From Phymorhynchus buccinoides (taxonomy: Eukaryota > Mollusca > Gastropoda > Neogastropoda > Raphitomidae), in assembly GCA_017654935.2 (NCBI GenBank), contig CM065699.1:50756844-50820843 (forward strand): a stretch of DNA of 64,000 nt. Direction: 5' to 3'. Below are positions 51,013-64,000 of this stretch, piece by piece (within the stretch, counting starts at the first letter, position 1; every line of letters starts with the position of its first letter). The notes below the pieces were generated by a model that saw nothing but the letters and a program-made list of their open reading frames with translations, was not told the origin of the DNA and did not search any database. A program made the translations under genes and the position numbers.

Positions 51013-52116
51013 CTTTCTGTGTCTCTCCGACACTGAGTTTGTTGGTCAGACTGTTTTAGTCAAGGATGTTGAATCCTGTTGATTTTAGATGCGGGGTGAG
51101 GGTAAGTAATTTCCTCTTTATTTCAAAGCAAGCAGGGCGACATGCCTTGATTGTTTGTTTTATATGAAAAGAAGATATTATTAAACATTATTCCTGCAAA
51201 GTGTCTGGCAATTGTCATTACTTGTAAGGGACTTGTGATGATTTTAGTCTCTGATCGTGGTCAAAATCTTGATTTTAGATGAGGGGGGGGGGGGGGGGGT
51301 AAGCATTTCGACTTTATTTCAAAAACGAACACTGCGACATACCTTTATTATTTGTTTTATATGAAAAGGAGATATTAAACATTATTTCTGCAAAGCTTCA
51401 GCAAATTGACAATAGTTTTTCAGGACTAATTAAGAGTTTTTGTCAGTTACGGGAGTCAAAAATAAAAATGTTCTTGATATTAAAACCTGTATTTTTCCCC
51501 AAATGATAACGTTCAATTAATTTTTTTAACGCATTCCACGAGGACTTCCTTCTGCTATATTCTGAATGAATGACATATTGAAATGTTTACTTTTATATAA
51601 TTTTACTCTGCAATTAGCTATGTTGGTCATTTTCAGTATTCATAAACCTAAAAATCTCATGCTGTTTTGAAAATGAGCATGGCGACACCTACATTTTGTT
51701 GTTGTTGGGGGGGGGGGGGGGGGGGGGGGGGTATGTTTTACATTGTCAGGCTGTTTGCTTTCCAAAAAATATAATTTCATCAAATCCTCAATACTTTCAT
51801 TTGGAGTAGTCATCAACCTTTATCGTGGTGGGTCAGTGTGTCTTTAATGAAAGGAGCAATTCGCAGATGAACTTGTAAAAGTCTATTCAAAATGGTTTTG
51901 TTTCATTTGTTTTGTCTTCTTCTTCTTCTGCTGCTGCTGCTGCGGGGGTGGGGGTGGGGGTGGGGGAGCCCAATAAATCACTAGTGCAATAAATCTTCTG
52001 GATCACATTGGGAGGTTGTGTTGCTGGTTTGCTCGCTCCGTGCGCAAGAGAGTTTCCAGTTCTAACTAACCAAGGGGATGTGAATGTATACCGTGTACGT
52101 GTATGTATACTTAACG

Positions 52117-52119
<3 letters not shown>
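51013..52119. other. No recognisable gene; G-homopolymers
   Basis: Two related segments (about 51085-51180 and 51275-51380) share GATTTTAGATG, TATATGAAAAG and GATATTAAACATTATT, so there is a local duplication. Poly-G runs are at 51284-51298 and 51706-51731. Confidence 0.5.
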
Positions 52120-52164
<45 letters not shown>

Positions 52165-52241
52165 CTCATACACTTACAAGCGCGCGCACACACACGAGCA
52201 CGCATGCTCGCACATACACAATCATTCTCTCTGTCTGTCTC

Positions 52242-52284
<43 letters not shown>

Positions 52285-52429
52285 CATTATTTTTATGTTT
52301 CATTAAGCGTGCATAACTGCGCATGTATAATTGTTCATGTGTGTGTTTGTGTGTATGTGCTTGCGAGCGTTTGTGTATGTACGCATGTGTGTATCTGTAT
52401 GTGTGTGCGTGTGCGTGTATGTGTGTGTA

Positions 52430-52509
<80 letters not shown>
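52120..52509. repeat. GA, CT and TG microsatellites
   Basis: GA at 52120-52161, CT/CTGT at 52229-52280 and TG at 52435-52509. Confidence 0.95.
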
Positions 52510-52512
<3 letters not shown>

Positions 52513-52706
52513 CAGAATCAGAAACAGAATCAGAATGAATGTTTATTGCCCTTTAAAACCAATACAAGGTTTTATATGACACTATTAAAAATAACAATAA
52601 CGGTAATAATAACAGTTTATAAAGTTCAATTCCGGAACATTTGTTGCTAAATACTTGTTTTTTCTTCTTTCTTTGTACTGGTTGTGCTACTCCTTCAGGC
52701 AATTGA

Positions 52707-52955
<249 letters not shown>

Positions 52956-53402
52956 GAGAAGATAATTTTCGACACTCCACTGCTTGTCTTTATCAACCTT
53001 GACTGACTGTAAGTTGGCGCTGTTCGTTACTAGCAAGAAAGACACACAGAAAAGACTTTCAAAAACTAAAGCAACATAGAGCACACAGAGTGCTATTCAG
53101 ACATTGATCACCAAGTAAAACAGATTTGCAGTGAAAGCTACTTGTGAAAATAGGACGACGTCTTGCTCCTTAAAAATTAACTAATGCGTGTAACATGCAT
53201 GGCACATTATAATAGCTAAAGCAAACGATTGCTAAACTATAATGCTTTGGCCAAGAACATGAAATATCGATTGTTGCTTATGCCTTGCTAGGCGACTTGG
53301 TGAAGAAAATAACTTTGATGAAGGGAGTTAACTACCTTTCCTTACTTCACTATCATCCTCTCTCCTTTCCTCACTATTTCTACCATCGGTTAGTGAAGAA
53401 AA

Positions 53403-53535
53403 TCTGCTTAACGTCCTCCGTTCTGGAAGAGACACATAAATATGGGGCATTTATTGTTATTTAGTAGATATAAAGAAGGTGGGAACGATCCTGGAGGCAA
53501 TGCCCGGAGGCAGTGCAACACCAGGAAAGTCCCCA
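53403..53535 (+). repeat. Short dispersed element upstream of receptor B
   Basis: A diverged copy: TTAACGTCCTCCGTTCTGGA, then ACGATCCTGGAGGCA and CCAGGAAAGTCCC. It has the same orientation relative to its receptor as in A and C. Confidence 0.65.
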
Positions 53536-53802
53536 ATATGTAACAATACAGATGTGTATCGATTAATTTAATTGTGTGTCATTTTATTCTCCTTCAGTAC
53601 TTTTCCGAAATTCAAGTTGCTTTCCTTCACATATTCAAGCAAATTACTTTCTCTCTCTTTGCTGTTGTTGTTATTTATTGTTTTGCTTCCTCTTGATAAC
53701 ATGTACCTGTTGTGCAGAGGCCAGTGGCCTTATAATTAGAACTGTCCGACGTATGACCTCTCTGATGACAACAATTTTGTGTTGATTCTTTAAAAATATC
53801 GG

Positions 53803-54118
<316 letters not shown>

Positions 54119-54362
54119 TGTGCATAAACATGCACACATGTGTGCGTATGAGGACTGTGATTAAGTGTGGGCATGTGAGTAAAGTAGGAATAGCTGTGCC
54201 AATGTGTGTATTGCTGTGGACCTATGTGTGTGCGTGTGTACATTCACATGTCCATCTCCTTATACGATACGCACGTGCTGGAAAGACATAGTTTGATTTT
54301 GTTGTCACTTATTGGAATAATTTCCTATATAAAACATAGAACGGTTGGACCTTCTATTACAG

Positions 54363-57300
54363 AGAACACAGACTTTGAATCGCCATGTTTCTCAATCGTT
54401 ATGACATCCAAATATTCTGGCCACATCACAATGAAGCCCAATAGTACCTTACTCAACAAAAATCGTTCCAGGTGTTCGTATGCAATTGGTTTTACATATA
54501 AACCAATTTTCGTCTCCGTCCCTAAAAACAAGTTTGTTATGATCAGTTACCAAGAACACCAGATTTTATTTTCATCTCCGAAAGACCTTGTGATAACTGA
54601 TTATAATGACAATTGCCAAAACAAAATCATATGCTGTAGGCATATTTTTTTAACGAATCAATTTCACCGCAAAATGAACATTGCTCGTGTTTATAACACT
54701 AGCAAACTCCAAATTGGACGTGTTAACATGGATGACTGCGGTGGTGACAAAGCCTCGTGTTTACGTCTGCTTTTCTCATTTTTAGACAAAAGTGAACTCC
54801 CCCAAATGTTATCCACCGGTTTCTGGAACTGTTCTGCGGGCCACTACTCTAGATATGAGCACCATCTGGCCTGTAACCTGAGGACAGAGTGCCAAGATGG
54901 ACGGGATGAGACGGAACAATGTCACTTCAGCAGTGCCCGGTGCCAGGGTTTGGTCGCCTTGGGCGGTAACTGTTACAAGATTGTGGGAAATATCGTCGAC
55001 AGAAGTCAACCAGACATGAACAAAAGAGCCAGTGAATACTGTTCCACTGTGGGGGGTGTATTGAACGCTCCAAGACACGTGTTTGGGTGGTTTTGTGTCC
55101 TTCACCACACCACGAAAGTTCACAGAATGAGGCTTAGTGGTCTATGCACTGGTCTATATGCTAATGATAGATCATTACCTGCTATGTATGTATATAGTTT
55201 GATATATGAAGATCTGACAGTTGCCCATCACTCTGAGAATATTAAGTCTTTTTTCACGGAGCCTGGGAAACAGTGTTTTAAAACCAATCAATCTTGGTCT
55301 TCCAGGTATTACAGTATTGGTCACACCAGATGTTCAGGGACGATTATCTCTTGTGGTGCGATATGTGAAGTCAGGAAGAACCAGACCAAACAGAATGCAA
55401 ATCCTCAGAAGACAATTGTCATGACCACAACAATTAATTGGCTGTCCAAAGGGCGCAATTCTATCATAGTAACTGAACATGGTCACGTGACGTACACGTT
55501 TCTTATTTACGGACTGATCCAAACTGCAGGGTGCCACAAACAGCGAAATGCCCACTGTGCACAGTCTGGTTTATCATCCAGTACAAAGGTCTCTGTGAAA
55601 GATGATCACGTCATTGTGGTCCCCACATTCCCATGTACAGAGCACACAATATCCTACACTGTTGTGTGTGATTCCACCACTGACTGTCTAGATAACAGTG
55701 ATGAAGCCTTCTGTCAACACCCTGCCTGTCCTGACCAGTTTACATGCACTGTTTTCCGCTGCGTGTCCTACGTTAAATTGTGTGATTACGTGACTCATTG
55801 CCCAGATGGCTCGGATGAAATACATTGCCTTCAGTTCAGACCATCATTTTCTTTGAAACAGTCATATTTCCCATCTACTGCTTTGATCAATTTTGACGGT
55901 ATTATGCAGTTTGTTTCCACCCCAATGCAACCCAACGAGTCCTGTCCAGACAGTCACTACCGCTGTCCTGGCCATTTCAACGATTGTCTTCCGGTGTACA
56001 CACGGTGTAACCACGTGTATGACTGCATGGACCACCAGGACGAAGAAGGATGCGAGGACATGACTTGCCAAGGATGTTTCAGGTGTAGACAGTCCACCAT
56101 GTGTGTTCACAGTGACCAGATGTGTGATGACTGGCCTCACTGTCCAATGCGTGACGATGAACTGGCGTGTGACGTGACCTGTCCTCCAGGCTGTTTCTGC
56201 CAGGGTCACACGTTTCTGTGCCACCAAGCCTTCTCTGCAGCACTGTTCCCTCAGCTCCGTTCTCTGGATGCCACAGGGTCAGGAATGAGTCTTTCTGATG
56301 TGAAGGACAACCATTACCTGGTTCATCTGGTTCTGGCTCGGTGCTCTTTGACTTCTCTGCCTGAGCTAGATTGGCTGAATTTAAAGTTCCTCGACCTCAC
56401 TGAGAATGAACTGCAATATGTCAACGTAACGTCTTTTCAGATGTTAATCAATCTTCGAGAAATGTCCCTGTCTAAAAACCCCATTGCGTATTTAAACTCT
56501 GGTGTTCTGTCTTCTTTCCAGCACGATGCTTTCAGAGCATTGGATCTTTCACACACACAACTGACAGTATTGAACACCGCGGTCTTGGCACATTTTACCA
56601 GCTTGCAGGTTTTAAACTTAACTTCCACGACTGTTCATACAATCAGCCGTGATGGCTTCCGAGCAATACCTAAAGTAAGAGCATTATACATGGGTGGTAG
56701 TCCTGTGAAAACGTTTCCAACTGATTTGTTTCAAGACCTTTCCTTTGTGCGTAAAATAACCACAGACAACTATAAACTCTGCTGCAGCGAGATTCTCCCT
56801 GACCAGGCAGACGACCTATCCTGTGAAGCTGTAAAAGATGAAATCTCATCGTGTGAAGACTTGCTGCAGTCATGGACGTACAGGACGTTTTTGTGGGTGG
56901 TCTGTTGTCTCTCTCTGACTGGTAATGCCTTCTGCTTCTGTGCTCGTGTGTTCGCAAAAAACGTGAAGTCCGTGACTGGTTTCAGTGTGTTTGTCACCAA
57001 CCTGGCCATGGCTGACTTTCTGATGGGCGTCTACATCGCTGTCATTGGAGGGGCCGATGAACAGTTTCGTGGCAGATACCTGCATTATGATGATACTTGG
57101 AAAGGAAGTATGACCTGCAAGACTGCTGGTCTTCTGTGTCTGTTGTCCAACGAAGTAACAGCACTGATCATTTGGCTCATCACACTTGATCGATTTGTCG
57201 TGCTTCACTTTCCCTTCAGCACGCTGAGGTTTGACAGAATGTCAGCAGCTGTGGCTTGTGTCCTCACTTGGTGTGTGGGCTGGTTTCTAGCTTCGTTGCC

Positions 57301-57715
57301 TTTACTTCCCGTAACGCAACACTGGCAGTTTTACAGTCAGACCGGAATTTGTATTCCACTGCCAGTGACACGAAGACATTATGAAGGTAAATTATATTCA
57401 TTTAGCATTATGATTGTCCTTAATTTTGTTCTCTTTTTATTTATATCTGTTGGTCAAGGATTCATCTACAGGACGATTCAAAAGAATGCATTAAACACCA
57501 ACACTACAAAAGAATCCAAAGACTTGGCTATAGCCGGGCGGTTAATCACTGTTGCGTTAACTGATTTCCTGTGCTGGTTTCCCATTGGTCTGTGTGGGAT
57601 GTTGGCCTCCACAGGAACCCCTGCACTCAACACTCTTGTGGATAAACGGAAAAAAGCAAGAGAAGATACATTTTTAAAATGGCTACCTTTTCATCCTGAC
57701 ATTCTTCATAGGTGA
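54363..57715 (+). CDS. GRL101-like receptor B, large 3' exon; lacks seventh membrane segment
   Basis: The frame is open from 54206, but the sequence before 54363 looks intronic and ends in a pyrimidine-rich AG acceptor (54361-54362), in the same phase 1 as the A and C exons. Numbered from 54206, it holds a divergent N-terminal region, LDLa (209-239), a C-type lectin-like domain (246-390), LDLa modules (477-655), an LRR N-cap, LRRs (680-850), an LRR C-cap and membrane segments from 889. TM2 has the family-typical NLAMADFLMGVY; TM3 ends in LDRF (995-997, DRY-like); TM6 has CWFP (1123-1126). After TM6 the protein runs STGTPALNTLVDKRKK and ends at 1169. The tail looks like the segment that normally follows TM7, but no seventh hydrophobic stretch and no NPxxY is present. 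An in-frame deletion near 57620-57634 is the simplest reading. The N-terminal half is clearly diverged from A, so B is an older paralogue. Confidence 0.85.
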
Positions 57716-58195
57716 CAGTCGGCATATTTTATTTTTTCCAGTCATGCCTACATGACTGTGCGCATGCGTGCACACTCACACATTAAACACGTATTGGATA
57801 CGAGTACATTCTGTGAAAGTGAAGGATGTCTTGAAGCATGTATACTAGGTTATCTAGTTCCTAGAATCTAGCTTCTAGAATAGTCCACAATAACACATGC
57901 CGTGTTTCGTTATCTAAAATATAAAAACATTATGTCAATGTTTTAATAACGTTTCTCTCATAACTGATCTCCAATAAAGTTTCAGACTACAGGGATTGAA
58001 GCTAATGCATCAGAAACACTAATTATGCCATATTGGGCAATCACGTGATTTATGACTGACCTGAATCTAGCTGTATAGCTGTCTGAAGATCTTCAATAGG
58101 TTAGCACAATTTTCTCCTACGATTCTGTAAAGGGAGCAGCCTGTGCGTTCTGTACATTTGTGTAAATATCACAATGATTGTGTAATGCCTTCTGA
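57716..58195. other. Intergenic sequence between receptors B and C
   Basis: AT-rich, with possible AATAAA at 57973-57978 (CCAATAAAGT), which could serve as the polyadenylation signal of receptor B. Confidence 0.45.
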
Positions 58196-58315
58196 TCATG
58201 GTGAAAATCCGATTAACGTCCTCCGGCCTGGAACAGGCACATGTGGGACATTGATAGATATGATGGTGGGACGATCCTGGAGGTACTGCAATTCTAGGAA
58301 TGTCCCGAGTTTTTA
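58196..58315 (+). repeat. Short dispersed element upstream of receptor C
   Basis: Mirror of 5546-5658, almost identical, and placed about 215 bp before the exon acceptor as in A. Confidence 0.75.
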
Positions 58316-58529
58316 AATCAATAAAGATATTGGTTATGGGCGGGGACACATCTGACGTGGAATAAATGCACGGAAACACATAACTAAGTAAAAGAAAGAA
58401 GGAAACATATACGGATTAGGTGAACTACAGACACTAAATGACAAGCTAAATGACTGTGATCCAATAGATCCACACCAATTCTTGGAGAGCATGTATATGG
58501 CTTGTCGTCTTGTTGTACTTTTGATTCAG

Positions 58530-60936
58530 TGTTCCTGGCAGATCAACCGTTTAGGGCAATCACAGATGGTCCTTCCACAACTGTGAACATCAGCAGCATA
58601 TGTCCAGGAGTGGAGCTGTTCCGTGGGCACAACAGCAGCATTCAGAGGGTCAATGTGTCAGACTGTGGACACCCTACTGTGGACACATACTTTCCAAGAA
58701 TGGCTCGTTTAACTTAAGTGATCAACAGCAGTTCTACGGTGGAATGCCTTTATCTGCAGACCACACACTCCAATGCATGGATGATATTTCACACGTACAG
58801 TACACACTAGTGTGTGACTTCAGGCAGGACTGTCCAGGTAACAGTGATGAGTCATTCTGTACTCATCCTCCCTGCACTGGCTTTCTCTGCTCCAACGGTC
58901 AGTGTGTTTTGAACAGCCAACAGTGTAACGACTACTCCGACTGTCTGGACAACTCGGATGAGACTTCTTGTGTCTTTGAGAAAACAAGATACTTACCATA
59001 CAGAAGTCATAGATTCATACAAAAACAGTTTTATATCAGCCATGACGGCACTGGTTATTTTGTTCAGCATCTGATGAAACTGGGCGAGTCGTGTCCTGAC
59101 AGTCATTACCGTTGTGCCTCAGAGATGATCCACTGCCTCCCCATCTACACTCGATGCAACGGCCTTCCAGACTGCATTGAGGGAGAAGACGAACACGACT
59201 GCAAGGCAGTGAAGTGCCAAGGTTTGTACAAGTGTCGCGATTCCAGTGTGTGTGTCCATGGAGATCATCTGTGTGACGGTTGGGGTCAGTGTCCCCAGCG
59301 AGACGATGAGCTGATGTGTGACATGACCTGTCCTGAAGGGTGCGTCTGTCAAGGTCACTCCCTCTGGTGTGGGAGTCGCTTTGCTTCTCATCTCTTCCCT
59401 CAACTTCGTTATGTTGATGCTGCAGGGTCAGGAATGCTGCCAACAGAATTCACCCTCAATGAGTATCTTATGTATATGAATCTAGCCCATTGCTCTATTA
59501 GAAACATTACAGAGATCCAATTGATCCATTTAAATGTCATTGATCTTGCTAACAATCGTCTAATCAGCCTTCATCTATCAGTTTTCCTCGAGTTACCAAA
59601 CTTAAAAATTGTACGACTTGCCAACAATCCTTTAATTCATAACTCGAACAAACTGACAAAGCATGTACATTTTCAATTGCAACAGCTAGACGTATCAAAC
59701 ACTAATTTGAATATTTTTTACGAATTATTTATATATATTCCACTTATGAAGTTTGTAAACGTTTCGTTTTCTTCAATTCAAACCATTGGAATAAAAGGAT
59801 TTAAAACCATGCCAAGGTTGACGGAGCTAGACATAAGAGGCAATACAGCGACATATTTTCCGTTAGATCTGCTATCGGGATCAAATGAGTTAAGAAAGGT
59901 TTGGTCCTCAAACTTCCAGTTATGCTGCAATAGTTTACTTCCCAAGCGAAGGTCTGAAATTAAGTGCCAAGGACCATATGCTGTGCTTCCTTCCTGTCAG
60001 TCTTTACTGCCGACATATTTGCACAAGAATTTCTGCTGGGTCGTATGTACCACCATCATTCTCTTCAGCTTGTGTTGCTCCGTGCTTACACACACAAATA
60101 TCAAAGAAGTCAGAAGTGACTTCCTCCTGGCTTTCATCCAATTACAGTGTGCTAACATCTGCATGGGAAGTCACTTGGGTATCATCTCAACGGCTGATGC
60201 ACTATTTCAGGGGCAGTATCTCCAAGTGCAAAGGACTTGGACAACAAGTGTGGCATGTCAGATCAGCGGCTTTCTCTTCTTGTTGTCATGTCAAGTGTCC
60301 CTCCTGATGCTCTGCCTCATCACTGTGCACCACGCCGTCACTCTGTGTTTCTCTGCGCAGTGGCGGAGATTCAATCACAGCACAACCGCTGTAGCTTGCA
60401 CAGCCATCTGGGTTGTCGGGAGCTTGCTGTCATCGATACCTTTCATTCCCAGACTGTCACATTGGGGACTCTGCGGTCAGTCTGGTTTATGTCGCCTGGC
60501 TTTGTTCAATGATTACAATGCTGACCAAGGCTTCAAGTGGTTTGCCGTTATCACAGCCATCAACGGTATTTTGAGCTTTTTGGTTTTAACCAGTCAAGCT
60601 ATCATACTCTTCCGAATACCAAAATATAGAATTGTGCTGGACTGCTCACGAAGGTGGGTCTATTTTTCAGTGCATGTAATGGGGAAAGTGGCCATCACAA
60701 ACGCTGGATGCTGGCTTGTGTTCAGTGTGATCACAATGACGGTGACTTTGGGGGGTGAAACTTCACGGATGATCTATGGCAGCATGGTGATCTTCGTCTT
60801 ACCGTTCAACGCAGCTCTTGGTCCACTTTTGCACATGTGGAACTTGGCAGGACAGAAACGACAACAAGCTGAAGAGAACAAACTAATAAACATTTTTAAG
60901 ACACGGGTAGCTTGTAAGAAGAAAGCGAATGTATGA
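58530..60936 (+). pseudogene. GRL101-like receptor C, inverted copy of A with a 1.4-kb internal deletion and frameshift
   Basis: This is the mirror copy of receptor A. The exon begins after a CAG acceptor (58527-58529). The first reading frame matches A through VNVSDCGHP, then stops at 58715-58717. About 1.37 kb present in A (roughly 3811-5180, coding for the N-terminal region, first LDLa and lectin-like part) is missing here, and the join changes frame. After the join a second frame (open from an ATG at 58600) runs 778 residues to the stop, with four LDLa modules, LRRs and seven membrane segments. Over about 749 comparable residues I count roughly 49 differences from A. If translation enters from an upstream exon in phase 1, the product is truncated. 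An internal start at 58600 would give a protein without a signal peptide. The long intact 3' frame means recent inactivation, or use through a different 5' exon, cannot be excluded. Confidence 0.7.
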
Positions 60937-61672
60937 TACGTGTTCAAAGTGTGCCACAAAAACGGTAGCACAATAGTGGGATTACCCAATGAACAGAAAA
61001 ATAAGTTCATAAATGAGCAATTGAATTATGTGCGTACACGTGACTAGTTGTGACAGGGAGCATTGAGGACACTTTTGCTCATTTTCATGATGTTTGGTCC
61101 AGTAATTGTGGTTCTATGAAGTCCAACAGAAAATCGTTTCATAACACACATTAACGCACGGCTGCGCACATACTCGCTAAGCAATGCACATGTTCTTGTC
61201 CTCTTCTAGTTGATGTGCTCCCGTTTGTGGCAGAGAGCTTCTAAGACTTTTGCATCTCTTGAATCGCTCAGACAGAAAAACACTGACAAGGAAATGAAGA
61301 GAGACGTTTCTAACAATTCGGCACTTTAGCAATGCAGCGAACGAGCCAGCAGATAGGAAAATTGTGATTTCTGAATTGCTCCAGCCCTTTTGAGGAGAGA
61401 AGAGATGCTGTCAAAGTATTTCATTGCTTTCACATACTTCCACACGAATTTAAAGAATCATTCATTATAAAACCTTGACATTTATTTTATGCTTAAAACA
61501 AAGAAGAAGAAAACGAAGAAAACAAGAGGCAAAGCTTTCAAGGCTCACTCGAACAGGCACATGTGAGACAACAACAAACAAATATTGAGGGGGGTGTCTA
61601 AAGTACAAGATTGCCAATAACATTTTAAAGTACAAATGAAACTATCGTTAATGGATACAACTAAAAAAAAAG

Positions 61673-61745
61673 TGCCTGTGCCGAGAATCGAACCCGGAAC
61701 CATTGGCATGACAGACAGACACTCTACCAATGAGCTATCAAGGTT
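61673..61745 (-). other. tRNA-like sequence, inverted copy
   Basis: Mirror of 756-827 with the same A and B boxes and the same failure of acceptor pairing. It supports a tRNA-derived relic within block 1. Confidence 0.55.
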
Positions 61746-61982
61746 TTCAGTGTTAATGAGTTTCTTAACTCATGTTCCCTGTTGAATACTCTCTAACCCA
61801 CTAATCTAAAATGTTATCTGTTTGTCATCTGTTTACAGTGTTGTTTTAAGTATTTAATTATTCAAATCATTATTGTTCGAAAGCTTGCATAAATATCAAC
61901 GAGTATGCAAAGTTTGAACAATGTACGTCTTCTATTTCCCGATAAAATGCCAACGTTAAAGTTTGGAGATTAGAGCACGGAC

Positions 61983-62161
<179 letters not shown>

Positions 62162-62540
62162 ATGCACATAGACACACAACCGAACAACTATCATACTATA
62201 GACTCACAATTAACACGAGTGAGCCAAAAATGAACAATACAGAGTGTCAATTTCACGAATTCATAAGGAACAGACATTAATTATTTTGAGATGTTCAGTA
62301 CAATCGTGCATCAACTTTACTCTGACAACTCTTCACCAAACAGTTAAAACCAAAAGAAACATCCAAAACAAAAGCATTGATCCCCTTGTACATTTCACAC
62401 ACCTGACATTTTTATGGTACATTGCACTTGTGGAAATTTCAGGGTTCATGTTTCCTGCCAAAACTTTCTTAATACTAATATCAATTATGATGTTCATTCA
62501 CAAGAAATGACGAAGAGTAACCTTCAAACAAAAGGGCTAC

Positions 62541-63200
62541 AGTGGAACCCGGTTATAAGGAAATCGAAGGGAAATAATTTTTTGTTTTCTTATATCCGGG
62601 TTTTACCTAATTTGGTGCATGAATAAAAGGAAAAAATGCAAAGCAAAGGAGTAAAAAAAGAAAGAACAGAGCAGAAAATTAAAAACACAAATGAAGGCAG
62701 ACGTGGTGTGAGTTGCATGATAAGCAAGCAAGATAGCGGAGAGCAGATGAATGAGTGGGTGTGGTGTAGGAGTAACATATTTGTTTAAATGTAAATTTCT
62801 GTTTCTTGTTTTTAATCAATATTCTAATTTGGATGAATAACTCATTTTACACAGTGGAAGACAATTTTGTATTTGCGTTTGTACAATGCCAATAGACAAT
62901 AAAGAAATTTGCGACCTATGACTCATGTTTTACATCATAAAATCAAAATACAGCAAAACTCGGTTATAAGAAAATCGAAGGGAGATCATTTTTTGCTTAT
63001 TACCATATCCAAGTTTTCTTATATCTGAAACTCGGACATAAGAAAACATTTTGAAGGGTTTTTTCCTGATAACCAAATTGAATGGGGAAAATGGAAAAGA
63101 GAAAAGAAAAAGAAAAGAAAAGAAGGACAGAAAACAAAACGAAAAGAAAATCCTTTTTCCTAATTTGATGCATTTCTTACATCATAAAATCAAAATCATC
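62541..63200. mobile_element. Possible pogo/Tigger-like MITE sequence with internal repeats
   Basis: After a TA the sequence begins CAGTGGAACCCGGTTATAAG, resembling pogo-family terminal repeats. A related copy, CAGCAAAACTCGGTTATAAG, starts at 62951, and the stretch AAATCGAAGGG is shared by both. No transposase is seen and the far end is not identified. Confidence 0.4.
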
Positions 63201-63601
63201 TACTAAGAAGAAGATTTAAAGGTGCCTGCAACCACTCAAACTAACAAGCTTTTTTTTCTTCTTTTTACTGTTATCAAATACGTACCCATTCACCTATCTT
63301 GTACTGAACTATTACCATTTACTGTCCACCCATGCAGCTTTTTATCAATCGTGAATTGTGCTATAAGTTATCTGACGGGCTACTTTTCTGGGTTCAACAC
63401 CCGCATCTGTAAACAAATCAGACGTATATGAGCCAATTGTTTTCAGATAATCAATTTTCTGTGCCCGCTTAGGAAAGTCTATTTCTGATTTTAATTGAGT
63501 ATCCTTTACACACGAATTTTGTGTTGTATGACTTCTTAGAATATATTTTGCTGACGCAAGTTTCATATTTTCTTCAAATGGTAATATTCCAATGTCTGTG
63601 T
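63201..63601. other. Contig end, no recognised gene
   Basis: The minus-strand frame 63345-63566 (73 residues, with LKSEIDFPKRAQKIDYLKTI) is open but I do not recognise it. Confidence 0.3.
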
Positions 63602-64000
63602 NNNNNNNNNNNNNNNNNNNNNNNNNNNNNNNNNNNNNNNNNNNNNNNNNNNNNNNNNNNNNNNNNNNNNNNNNNNNNNNNNNNNNNNNNNNNNNNNNNN
63701 NNNNNNNNNNNNNNNNNNNNNNNNNNNNNNNNNNNNNNNNNNNNNNNNNNNNNNNNNNNNNNNNNNNNNNNNNNNNNNNNNNNNNNNNNNNNNNNNNNNN
63801 NNNNNNNNNNNNNNNNNNNNNNNNNNNNNNNNNNNNNNNNNNNNNNNNNNNNNNNNNNNNNNNNNNNNNNNNNNNNNNNNNNNNNNNNNNNNNNNNNNNN
63901 NNNNNNNNNNNNNNNNNNNNNNNNNNNNNNNNNNNNNNNNNNNNNNNNNNNNNNNNNNNNNNNNNNNNNNNNNNNNNNNNNNNNNNNNNNNNNNNNNNNN
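63602..64000. other. Assembly gap reaching the window end
   Basis: A run of N that continues to the last base. Confidence 1.

Overview
The window is animal nuclear DNA, most likely from a gastropod mollusc. The best evidence is three large receptor exons of the mollusc GRL101 type (LDL-receptor class A modules, leucine-rich repeats and a rhodopsin-like membrane domain), plus exons of an F-type-lectin-fold/cysteine-rich mosaic gene. Coding exons carry GT-AG splice sites. About 60% or more of the window is repeats: non-LTR retrotransposon fragments, a Penelope-like fragment, foldback/MITE elements, three minisatellite families and very long GA, TG and CT microsatellites. Nothing bacterial, no CRISPR and no operon was seen. 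Three runs of N (5659-6158, 26123-26622, 63602 to the end) split the window into contigs; the two complete runs are 500 bases each, which suggests fixed-size scaffold gaps.

Layout. Block 1 (about 52-5658) holds receptor exon A on the minus strand and is repeated in inverted orientation at 58196-62540, where receptor copy C is broken. Block 2 (about 11373-25430) is repeated inverted at 31867-44900. It contains a 36-bp minisatellite with a TTAA-flanked foldback element inside it, a cysteine-rich exon, a reverse-transcriptase fragment, a 32-bp AT-rich satellite, the second half of a lectin-fold domain, a Tc1 transposase fragment, a 64/69-bp minisatellite and a second foldback element. The order is collinear once one side is reverse-complemented. 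The two sides differ by whole insertions and by array length. The single-copy middle (25.4-31.9 kb) carries a Penelope fragment, a cysteine-rich exon, the first half of the lectin-fold domain and a LINE fragment. Segments 6.2-11.37 kb and 44.9-58.2 kb do not match each other; the second carries receptor B.

How the genes fit together. The plus-strand exons at 28302, 29212, 35183 and 39253 all start and end in phase 1 and read as one mosaic secreted or membrane gene, whose introns have filled with mobile elements. The receptors form a small local cluster. A and C have lost the usual G-protein-coupling motifs, whereas B keeps two of them but lacks the seventh membrane segment. The inverted arrangement may be a real large palindrome, or two haplotypes scaffolded head to head; the contig breaks make the second reading serious.
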